From the NCBI GenBank assembly GCA_964357355.1, contig CAYHKY010000066.1:1-7584 (forward strand): 7,584 nucleotides of DNA, given 5' to 3'. Positions 1 to 6,022 of this stretch are shown in pieces. How positions within the stretch are numbered: position 1 is the first letter of the stretch; every line of letters begins with the position of its first letter. The stretch is from CAYHKY01 sp964357355. GTDB taxonomy: Bacteria; Patescibacteriota; Microgenomatia; UBA10105. The translations under genes were made by a program, and so were the position numbers. Below the pieces are notes generated by a model. The model was not told the DNA's origin. It saw nothing but the letters and a program-made list of their open reading frames with translations, and did no database searches.

Positions 1-253
1 TTCCCATCCTGGTTGGACTGGTTGTAATGTCTGTAGGAATGTTTCCGTTGTTCTCTGCAGCGTATTGGTAGACTGCGTTAGTGATCGAATAAAGATCGGC
101 ACGTCGCTGAGTATCTCTGGCTGAAGCAAACTGTCTTCCTGGATTTACCGCAACCAACACTACTGCAGCCAAAATACCGATAATACCGATAACCACCAAC
201 AACTCAATTAATGTAAAACCTTTATTGTTTGAAGCTTTATTTATTTTTTGCAT
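1..253 (-). CDS. pilA: Type IV major pilin (prepilin), N-terminal part, cut by window edge
   Basis: This is the structural subunit of the pilus shaft, made as a prepilin, cleaved and methylated by prepilin peptidase and polymerised from the inner membrane. Translating the minus strand from the ATG at 253 gives 84 codons without a stop. A short basic leader ends in K-G at residues 11-12, followed by mature FTLIELLVVIGIIGILAAV with Glu at +5, then VNPGRQFASARDTQRRADL, which continues the N-terminal helix. This pattern is class III prepilin, and the NPG...RDTQRRADL segment is typical of Patescibacteria pilins. The start is fixed by the leader length and by a near-perfect ribosome site five bases upstream. 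The C-terminal globular part lies beyond position 1, so I cannot say whether it is pilin- or pseudopilin-like at that end. It lies downstream of the pilMN-pilO operon on the same strand but has its own upstream region. A single major pilin is likely but not proven. Confidence 0.93.
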   Translation of the reverse strand, partial: MQKINKASNNKGFTLIELLVVIGIIGILAAVVLVAVNPGRQFASARDTQRRADLYSITNAVYQYAAENNGNIPTDITTSPTRMG

Positions 254-258
254 TTGCT

Positions 259-267
259 TCACCTCCC
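259..267 (-). promoter_or_regulatory. Strong Shine-Dalgarno site of the major pilin
   Basis: The minus strand reads GGGAGGTGA, a near-full complement of the 16S rRNA tail, with five bases between it and the ATG at 253. It decides the pilin start. No other gene in the window has a site of this strength, which fits the high copy number needed for a shaft subunit. Confidence 0.85.
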
Positions 268-299
268 TTCACTACTAATTACCTAGCTATAATTTGCAT

Positions 300-338
300 A
301 CTATATTTAGGCTAACAAAACTAATACATGCTTGTCAA
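300..338 (-). promoter_or_regulatory. Putative promoter of the major pilin
   Basis: The minus strand has a perfect -35 hexamer TTGACA at 338-333, directly behind the stop of the small membrane gene. At an 18-base spacing lies TAGCCT (314-309), a weak -10 that keeps only the first, second and last consensus positions. A better -10, TATAGT (305-300), lies too far away (27 bases) to pair with that -35. Either the first pair is used or the second -10 acts without a good -35. The 5' leader would be about 50 bases. I saw no clear terminator between the upstream gene and this site, so some read-through is possible. Confidence 0.4.
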
Positions 339-342
339 TTCG

Positions 343-558
343 CTAATTTGATTTTGTGTGATAAATATACTCCATTGCTTGTTCCAACACCCCTTCATCA
401 ATAGGTGATTTATTGTCAATCTGAACTATTGGTGAATACACTTTAATAAACTGAGGTACAATGCTTAAAATATTTATAATAAATAATAAGCACATTCCGA
501 TAATCATGCTAATCATGATATAAGTTTCTCTATTTTGTTGAAAATGGATTTTGAACAT
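343..558 (-). CDS. Small single-pass membrane protein of the pilus operon, function unknown
   Basis: I do not recognise a named family. The 71-residue product has a basic N-terminus (residues 1-14), one hydrophobic helix (about 15-38, ISMIIGMCLLFIINILSIV) and a short polar tail ending in an acidic amphipathic stretch, so it is probably anchored in the inner membrane with the tail outside. It follows pilO, where proteobacterial clusters have pilP, but it has no lipobox and is far shorter than PilP, so it is not PilP. The start is uncertain: the ATG at 558 overlaps pilO by 29 bases and keeps the positive charges before the helix, while the ATG at 516 lies 13 bases after the pilO stop, behind a weak purine tract (AGAGAAA), and gives 57 residues. 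It is probably cotranscribed with pilO. That it is a real gene is supported by its place in the operon and its membrane-protein composition. Confidence 0.6.
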   Translation of the reverse strand: MFKIHFQQNRETYIMISMIIGMCLLFIINILSIVPQFIKVYSPIVQIDNKSPIDEGVLEQAMEYIYHTKSN

Positions 559-1090
559 ATAGTTTCATGACGAGCGTCACTTCACTCGTCTGAGAAAAAC
601 CTTCAGATGTCCTCGTATTTATAGTGACTATGTGAAGCAAAAAAGGCAACTGTTCTATTTTTTGTAAAAAAACCGTGAGTTGTGAAAGATCAGATTTAAG
701 AGTAACTGTTAACGGCAAAAATAATTTATCACCCTCAACCAATGGATTGGCTGCGTTGAAACGAAATGTATACTCCGAAGAAACAGCGCGTAGTTCATCT
801 TCAAATATCTTGATAAATCCAGTAATGGTCTCTTCATTAGGAAACACGTTTGATATGGCTCCTATTTCTTCAGTATAAGTTTCCGAGATATTCTGAGCTG
901 AGGCAATAATTTGTTGCTGTTTTGTCACGTCTGTTAACTGATTTTTGAGCAGCGCCACTGTTTTTGACTCATTAACAATAAATGTCATAAACAAAATATC
1001 AATAATTACGAGTGCGACATTGAAAGTAATCAAAATCGTTATGATATTTGTGCGTGTTGGCTTTAAATTAGGCTTAAGTTGAATTGTCAT
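530..1090 (-). CDS. pilO: PilO-like inner-membrane alignment protein
   Basis: PilO pairs with PilN (GspM with GspL in type II secretion) to form the inner-membrane alignment complex around the growing pilus. The 186-residue product shows the PilO plan: a short cytoplasmic segment with basic residues (1-14), one membrane helix (about 15-38), a coiled-coil region (about 40-75, rich in K, Q, L) and a C-terminal alpha/beta part (about 85-180) with alternating strands such as KLFLPLTVTL and LPFLLHIVTI, compatible with the ferredoxin-like fold. Proteobacterial PilO is slightly longer (about 200). Its ATG at 1090 overlaps the TGA of the pilM-pilN fusion in an ATGA, with no own Shine-Dalgarno, so translation is probably coupled. 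The assignment rests on size, topology and position, since PilO sequences diverge fast. Confidence 0.8.
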   Translation of the reverse strand: MTIQLKPNLKPTRTNIITILITFNVALVIIDILFMTFIVNESKTVALLKNQLTDVTKQQQIIASAQNISETYTEEIGAISNVFPNEETITGFIKIFEDELRAVSSEYTFRFNAANPLVEGDKLFLPLTVTLKSDLSQLTVFLQKIEQLPFLLHIVTINTRTSEGFSQTSEVTLVMKLYVQNPFSTK

Positions 1091-2508
1091 GATTTAGTTA
1101 TAAACGTTATAGTAAATCTCACATTTTCAGGAGATTCCAACGCTCCCAAAGGCAGAGTAATTTTGGCAAATTCGTCCGACTGTTCAAGTTTTTGCTTGAA
1201 CAATAATAATGTTGAACGCTGTTTTGATGTCCCGCTGATCATAAATTGTTGCTTCACATCTTCATATTCCCATTGTGAAATGCTGATTTCTTCAGGAATC
1301 AAACTCATTATTGCCAATAATTTATCCTTTGGAGTTTTACGTAAAGGCGCCAGAGCTACAATATTTTTTGCTTGGGCATTAAGGAGTAACAGTTGTTGTG
1401 TGTCTGCATTTTGGCTGTCTAATGTTTGAGACAGACGTTTTAATTGAGTTTCCAATTTGTTCCGTTCAAAACGGATTACAACGAAAGCGCTAATGCAAAA
1501 AAAAGTAATCATACCGACAACCAGACCGGTACGCGTAAGTAAAGCCCGATAAAATAATTGCGTCCGCTCACCATCATAACGCATTTGCACTGTTTCAGGT
1601 ATCAGATTAATTGACGTTTCGTCACGGGGAGGAGCTACTGGAGTCATTGCAGCCACGTATGCTTTGTTAAATGCAGGATTAACGATTTCATTATTAAGAA
1701 TCTGCGTGGTCAGATGAGTTTCGGCAGAAAGTGCTTTAGCCCATTCCGCAGTAGCTAATTCTCCAGTCAATAGAATTGAAATTGTTTGTTTTATTTGACC
1801 TTTGCTTTGAAAATATGAAGTAATCTCACCTACAGTAATACCTATATTTGTTAAGAAAGATTCCGGAGTATCAGTTACGGCAAAATTGACTACTGTAGTA
1901 AATATTGCTTCTTTACTTCTAACCAAACTAACATAGGCGCCTTTGCGATTAATTTCAGTTATCAATACACTTTCGTCCGATTTGGTTTTTAATAGCCTGG
2001 AAATAGCAGATGTACCTGGTTCAAACCGAATAGGTTTCAACCCGGCGGCAACGAATGCTTCGATCATTGAATCTAATATCTTACGTTGTACAGCAACCAC
2101 CGAAATTTGATATTCTTTTTCGTTTTGTGAAAGCAACTTCCAATCGAAATAAATCTCGGATTCCGGAAATGGAAATAAATCTTTTACATGCCAAGAAACA
2201 GCTTCATGAATTTCTTCTTTAGAAACTACCGGTAATAGAAACTCCCGACTATAGGCATATATTTCAGAAAAACAGACGGCAACATATGAAGTGGTAAATT
2301 TCCCTGCGGCAAGAAGTTGTTTGGTTGCGGCTGTTAATACTTCTTTGTTTATCACACCCTGAGTGTCAACTAAGTCGGCCGGCAGCGGCACTTCCGAGAT
2401 CGTTTTAACCGCCCCTTTGATGTTTAATTCTATACCGCGCAGAGATGTCCGTCCGATAGACAAACCAAAATGTGCACGCTTAGGCAACAGGGTGTTGAGC
2501 AGGTACAT
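1087..2508 (-). CDS. pilM/pilN: PilM-PilN fusion, GspL-like assembly protein
   Basis: In one 473-residue chain this joins the cytoplasmic actin-like PilM (about 1-295) to PilN (about 299-473). The PilM part has the actin-type start FGLSIGRTSLRGIEL (14-28), a middle segment SWHVKDLFPFPESEIYFDW typical of PilM, and VVAVQRKILDSMIEAFVAAGL before the second lobe. The PilN part opens with SINLIP (299-304), the motif by which free PilN binds PilM, then a membrane helix (about 325-346), a coiled coil, and a ferredoxin-like periplasmic end with ISQWEYEDVKQQFMISGTS. This order matches GspL of type II secretion. The nucleotide-binding motifs look degenerate (Asp of the GxDxG loop replaced in GLSIG; TEINR and LTGEL at the later sites). 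I chose the ATG at 2508 because it gives the usual short PilM lead-in. A TTG at 2544 would add 12 residues. It is the first gene of the minus operon, before pilO. Confidence 0.88.
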   Translation of the reverse strand: MYLLNTLLPKRAHFGLSIGRTSLRGIELNIKGAVKTISEVPLPADLVDTQGVINKEVLTAATKQLLAAGKFTTSYVAVCFSEIYAYSREFLLPVVSKEEIHEAVSWHVKDLFPFPESEIYFDWKLLSQNEKEYQISVVAVQRKILDSMIEAFVAAGLKPIRFEPGTSAISRLLKTKSDESVLITEINRKGAYVSLVRSKEAIFTTVVNFAVTDTPESFLTNIGITVGEITSYFQSKGQIKQTISILLTGELATAEWAKALSAETHLTTQILNNEIVNPAFNKAYVAAMTPVAPPRDETSINLIPETVQMRYDGERTQLFYRALLTRTGLVVGMITFFCISAFVVIRFERNKLETQLKRLSQTLDSQNADTQQLLLLNAQAKNIVALAPLRKTPKDKLLAIMSLIPEEISISQWEYEDVKQQFMISGTSKQRSTLLLFKQKLEQSDEFAKITLPLGALESPENVRFTITFITKS

Positions 2509-2555
2509 AGTTTTCCACAGCAAATATCCGCCCCTTATCTCCAAGGCGAAAATCC

Positions 2556-2571
2556 AACTAAAATTGTATCA
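2556..2571 (-). promoter_or_regulatory. Putative extended -10 promoter of the pilMN-pilO operon
   Basis: The minus strand reads TGATACAAT at 2571-2563: a TACAAT hexamer (five of six consensus bases) preceded by TG one base upstream, the extended -10 form. No good -35 is seen at 16-18 bases upstream, which extended -10 promoters tolerate. Transcription would begin near 2556, giving a leader of about 47 bases to the ATG at 2508. Confidence 0.45.
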
Positions 2572-2596
2572 TGCAGACACTGCTAACTCTATACCC

Positions 2597-2626
2597 TTGA
2601 TCATCGAAGCCAATTCCAATTAAGAT
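2597..2626 (+). promoter_or_regulatory. Putative promoter of the minor-pilin operon
   Basis: TTGATC (2597-2602) and TAAGAT (2621-2626) each match four of six consensus bases and are 18 bases apart. Transcription would begin near 2632-2633, only about 7 bases before the ATG at 2640, so the transcript would be almost leaderless. This agrees with the absence of a Shine-Dalgarno sequence there. A tandem CCAATT repeat (2610-2621) lies in the spacer; its meaning is unknown. Confidence 0.4.
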
Positions 2627-2639
2627 AGTTATATTACAT

Positions 2640-3989
2640 ATGTACCAAAATCAGCGTTACTTATCTAAACCTACCGGCTTCACTATGGTAGAAACATTGG
2701 TAGCTATCGGGGTTTTGGGCATATTTTTTGCAGCCTTCGTAATGATTTTCGGCCAAGTTTTGAATAACATCGGCGAATCACGCGTTAGAGCTGTAGCATT
2801 ATCTCTTGCCCAATCCAAAATGGAGATTGTCCGCAATTTACCATATGCCGCTGTGGGAATTGTTGGCGGTATTCCTGGTGGACCACTCCTTCCGAATGAA
2901 TTAGTCACTATCAATAATTTACCGTTTACGATCACAACTTCCGTGATTTATTTAGATGACCCGTTTGACAATCTTGCTCCCTCTGACCTTGTTAATACCG
3001 ATTACAAACGGGTAAGAATAGAAATCACTTGGGAAGGCGCATTCCCTTCACGTAAACCGGTGACTTTGGTTACCAACATCGCCCCCAAGGGAGTAGAAAC
3101 CATAGCAGGCGGCGGAACGCTTATGATTCGGGTTTTTAATGCTCTAGGACAACCGGTGCAAAATGCAACGGTTAATATTGATAATACTGTAGTTAACCCA
3201 CAAATTCATTTACAAACTCTGGCCGATACAAATGGATTAGTTGTATTACCAGGGGCACCTGCGTGTATAACATGTTATAAAATTTCAGCCACAAAATCTG
3301 GTTATTCTACGGACAGAACTTATTCAAGCATGGAAGTTGCAAACCCGCTTCAACCATACATAACGGTTATCGAAGGCCAGGTTACTCCACTTTCTTTTGC
3401 AATTGATATAATCGGCAAAGTAATTATTAATTCATATGGTTCAAGAGAATCAGGATTCCCACCTATATCAAATGTGGCATTTACAATTCGCGGATCGAAG
3501 ATTATCGGCACCACGTCTAGTGACGATCCTGTTTACAAATATCAATACAGCACCAATACCGGCGGAGGAAGTGTTGAGATCACCGGTCTTGAATGGGACA
3601 CATATACGCTTGATTTCACTAATTCAGGTCACAATTTAGCAGGAGCTAATCCTGCTCAACCATTTGCACTCTTACCTGGAGCAAATATGACTCTTCCGAT
3701 CGTGGCAGTTCCCAAAGGTGCCAACACAGTTCTTGTTGTATTACAGAATTCACAATCTCAACTCATCGGCACAGGTAGTGCCCAACTCACCAATGCCTCC
3801 ATTTCTTATGAGGCAACTAAGGCTGCAGGAGCTACTGCTGCCGCTGATATGGGTCAGACTTTTTTCGGTGGACTTTCCCCTATCATTTACCAGCTGAAAG
3901 TGATTGCCGATGGTTACCAGGAAGCCACCACTTCAGTATCTGTGACAGGAAACGTCCAGGAAAATATCACATTGAGTCCAGTACAATAG
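2640..3989 (+). CDS. pilV: PilV/GspI-like minor pilin with adhesin-type beta domains
   Basis: This is probably a tip-located minor pilin exposing a large ectodomain. The 13-residue leader ends in P-T-G, followed by mature FTMVETLVAIGVLGIFFAAF with Glu at +5 (residue 18). The segment LAQSKMEIVRNLPYAAVG (56-73) is the GspI/PilV-type signature, and the core pilin domain ends near residue 150. Residues about 157-258 form a carboxypeptidase-regulatory-like (Ig-type) unit: GTLMIRVFNALGQPVQNATV, then DTNGLVVLPG, then CYKISATKSGYST. At least one and perhaps two further units follow (about 259-360 and 361-449), the last ending YQLKVIADGYQEATTSVSV. At 449 residues it is two to three times the length of a plain GspI/PilV. 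The start is fixed by the prepilin leader although no Shine-Dalgarno precedes it. It is the first gene of the plus operon. The adhesive role is inferred from the domains. Confidence 0.87.
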   Translation: MYQNQRYLSKPTGFTMVETLVAIGVLGIFFAAFVMIFGQVLNNIGESRVRAVALSLAQSKMEIVRNLPYAAVGIVGGIPGGPLLPNELVTINNLPFTITTSVIYLDDPFDNLAPSDLVNTDYKRVRIEITWEGAFPSRKPVTLVTNIAPKGVETIAGGGTLMIRVFNALGQPVQNATVNIDNTVVNPQIHLQTLADTNGLVVLPGAPACITCYKISATKSGYSTDRTYSSMEVANPLQPYITVIEGQVTPLSFAIDIIGKVIINSYGSRESGFPPISNVAFTIRGSKIIGTTSSDDPVYKYQYSTNTGGGSVEITGLEWDTYTLDFTNSGHNLAGANPAQPFALLPGANMTLPIVAVPKGANTVLVVLQNSQSQLIGTGSAQLTNASISYEATKAAGATAAADMGQTFFGGLSPIIYQLKVIADGYQEATTSVSVTGNVQENITLSPVQ

Positions 3990-4001
3990 AAAAGATAGCC
4001 A

Positions 4002-4640
4002 ATGATGAAAATTCAATTTCGACAACGTAAATCAACCGATGCCGCCGGATTTACCATCGTAGAATTTCTAGTGGCAACATTTATTTTCTCTGCTGTAGTT
4101 GCAGGTGCCGCTGCGTTTGCCGCATATTTTTTTCAAAACTATTATTTTTCATTTGAATCAAATCAAGCGATAGGGCTGGCACAAAATGCGCTCACACAAA
4201 CTATTAGGGAAATCAGGGAAGCCCGCTCTGCTGATGACGGAGCTTATACGATAATTGAAACCGCCGATAATAGCTTTACTTTTTACAGTGATGTAACAGG
4301 TGACGGTAGAACTGATAAAGTTCGTTATTTTTTAAACGGAACCAACCTGCAAAAAGGAGTCATTGAACCAACAAGTGTTCCAGTAACATACCCCACCGCA
4401 AATGAAAAAATTAAAACCGTTTCTACTTACATCAACAACCTTGGCCAACCAATTTTTGTCTACTACAATGGAAATTGGCCAAGTGACACTATTACCAATC
4501 CCCTTCCGCAAAGCCAACGACTTCTCAACACCCGGTATGTTACCGTATATTTGCGGATTGATATATCGGCAAGCACTAGCGCACAACCTTTTGAGTTGTC
4601 GTCAGGAGTTCAAATTCGCAGTTTAAAAAATAATTTATGA
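4002..4640 (+). CDS. pilW: PilW/GspJ-like minor pilin
   Basis: This minor pilin is expected to sit in the tip complex between the PilV-like and PilX-like subunits. The 212-residue product has a basic leader ending A-A-G (residue 16), then mature FTIVEFLVATFIFSAVVAGA with Glu at +5 (residue 21). TIREIREARSADDGAY (67-82) and the beta-rich part beginning FTFYSDVTGDGRTDKVRYFL (92-111) match the PilW/GspJ plan, as does LQKGVIEP (116-123). The acidic loop D97-x-T-G-D101-G-x-T-D105 resembles a calcium-binding loop. Length is near the family norm. Two adjacent ATGs (4002, 4005) begin the gene 12 bases after the upstream stop, with only a weak purine tract (AAAAGA) before them, so translation is probably coupled. 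The product carries no cysteine. Confidence 0.85.
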   Translation: MMKIQFRQRKSTDAAGFTIVEFLVATFIFSAVVAGAAAFAAYFFQNYYFSFESNQAIGLAQNALTQTIREIREARSADDGAYTIIETADNSFTFYSDVTGDGRTDKVRYFLNGTNLQKGVIEPTSVPVTYPTANEKIKTVSTYINNLGQPIFVYYNGNWPSDTITNPLPQSQRLLNTRYVTVYLRIDISASTSAQPFELSSGVQIRSLKNNL

Positions 4641-4647
4641 TAGTCCT

Positions 4648-6021
4648 ATGAAACGAAATTGGGGTAGCATTTCAATTCTGGTATTAATTTTTGGAGTGGT
4701 ATTTTCCGTGGGTATCGGTGGCCTTGTATTGTTCACCGCTACCCAATATACCGCATCAACGAGAACCGAAGTTTTTGAACGAGCACTTACTATGGCTCAA
4801 TCCGGGGCTGAATATTATCGTTGGCATTTAGCCCATTCACCATTAGATTTCACCGATGGTACTGGTAATCCGGGTCCTTATGTTCACAATATATCTGATC
4901 CATACGGTGGTACTGAAGGTACTTTCAGTCTCACGGTCACGCCTCCGGCATCGGGATCCTCAATTGTGACGATGGAATCACAAGGCTGGATCAATGCGTA
5001 TCCTGATATCAAACGTACCGTGCGTGCCCGTTACGGTATTCCGTCACTGGCTAAGTTTTCATTTTTACACAATGCAAATGTGTGGTTTGGATCAGGTATC
5101 ACTCTTCACGGTAAAGTCATGTCAAATGGCGGTATCAGAATGGACGGAAATAATGATTCAACTGTACAAAGTGCCAAACAGACTTATTCTTGCGGGAGTG
5201 AAACCGGATGCAGTCCCACTCAAACCAAAAATGGCGTTTGGGGAGCTGGAGGACCACAATCACTTTGGCAGTTTCCGGTACCTCAAGTGGATTTCAACGC
5301 CTTAGTGGTTGACTTCACAACCATGCGCGATGCCGCCCAGGCAAAAGGCGTTTATTTGGGAGCTTCAGGTAATTACGGTTATCACATAACTTTTGCAAAC
5401 GACGGATCTTATACTATCAAACGGGTAACAACTGCATCCAACCGAAAAGGCTGGAGTGTGGAAAATGGTTGTGAAAATCTCTACCAGGTTATTACTGCAG
5501 AAACAAATGTAGGAACGTATCAATTGTCTGAAAAGCCAATCATTTTTACTGAAGATCATCTTTGGATCGACGGAGTTATCAATGGCCGCGCTACTGTGGT
5601 GGCAGCCAGGTTTCCAGTGGATATCAACAATATGAACATTTGGATCAATAACAATCTCACGTATGTTGCCAAAGACGGCCATTCCACTCTGGGAGTATTT
5701 GCACAAAATAATATATATTATGCGTTAAATATCCCTAGTAATTTTGAAATAAACGGGGCACTTCTGGCTCAACGCGGTCGTATCATCAGACATAATTATA
5801 AATACGGCACTTGCAGTTCTTACTCAAATGCAGTCCGCACCAAACTTACGATATATGGAGCAGTTATATCCAACCAGAAATCCTATTGGAATTTTGGTAC
5901 AGGACCCACCTCAGGATTTCAAACACGCGAAGTAACTTATGACCCGAATCTATACTTTGAACCTCCGCCCTATTTCCCTTCACAAGGTGAGTATGAATTC
6001 ATTTTCTGGGAAGAAAAATAA
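4648..6021 (+). CDS. pilX: PilX/GspK-like large minor pilin
   Basis: This is the likely capping subunit of the pilus tip. The N-terminus is a basic leader K-R-N-W-G followed by a long hydrophobic helix (about 6-34) and FERALTMAQSGAEYYRWHLAHS (43-64), the PilX N-terminal pattern. There is no Glu at +5 (Leu at residue 10 if cleaved after Gly5), as in GspK. The remaining 390 residues are beta-rich, with four spaced Gly-hydrophobic motifs (LHGKVMSNGGIRM 153-165, INGRATVVAARF 311-322, INGALLAQRGRI 368-379, IYGAVISNQKSYW 402-414) that could be strands of a solenoid; a DUF4900-like domain is possible. Four cysteines (182, 188, 275, 389) could form disulfides outside the cell. The C-terminus YDPNLYFEPPPYFP...FIFWEEK is a conserved ending I associate with Patescibacteria homologues. 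It starts 7 bases after the upstream stop with no Shine-Dalgarno. Confidence 0.82.
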   Translation: MKRNWGSISILVLIFGVVFSVGIGGLVLFTATQYTASTRTEVFERALTMAQSGAEYYRWHLAHSPLDFTDGTGNPGPYVHNISDPYGGTEGTFSLTVTPPASGSSIVTMESQGWINAYPDIKRTVRARYGIPSLAKFSFLHNANVWFGSGITLHGKVMSNGGIRMDGNNDSTVQSAKQTYSCGSETGCSPTQTKNGVWGAGGPQSLWQFPVPQVDFNALVVDFTTMRDAAQAKGVYLGASGNYGYHITFANDGSYTIKRVTTASNRKGWSVENGCENLYQVITAETNVGTYQLSEKPIIFTEDHLWIDGVINGRATVVAARFPVDINNMNIWINNNLTYVAKDGHSTLGVFAQNNIYYALNIPSNFEINGALLAQRGRIIRHNYKYGTCSSYSNAVRTKLTIYGAVISNQKSYWNFGTGPTSGFQTREVTYDPNLYFEPPPYFPSQGEYEFIFWEEK

Positions 6022-6022
6022 A

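Noticed and set aside
343..558. Small membrane protein as PilP
   Set aside because: It has no lipobox cysteine, no proline-rich linker, and is far below PilP length; only the gene position matches.
568..590. Inverted repeat GACGAG...CTCGTC just upstream of the small membrane gene, overlapped by TGACGAGCGTCA
   Set aside because: It has a six-pair stem inside pilO coding sequence, where such repeats arise by chance; a role in hiding the small gene's start is possible but nothing supports it.
675..878. Plus-strand open frame opposite pilO
   Set aside because: It is antisense to pilO, low in hydrophobic structure, and has no ribosome site or family pattern.
1079..1429. Plus-strand open frame of 116 codons opposite the pilM-pilN fusion
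   Set aside because: It is antisense to a well-supported gene, has no ribosome site, and its product is cysteine- and asparagine-rich with no family pattern.
2509..2544. TTG at 2544 as the start of the PilM-PilN protein
   Set aside because: It has no ribosome site, and the added 12 residues precede the usual PilM lead-in. The ATG at 2508 fits the family better, though the TTG is not excluded.
5365..5706. Minus-strand open frame of 113 codons inside the PilX-like gene
   Set aside because: It is a shadow of the coding strand with no recognisable motifs, no ribosome site and no place in an operon.
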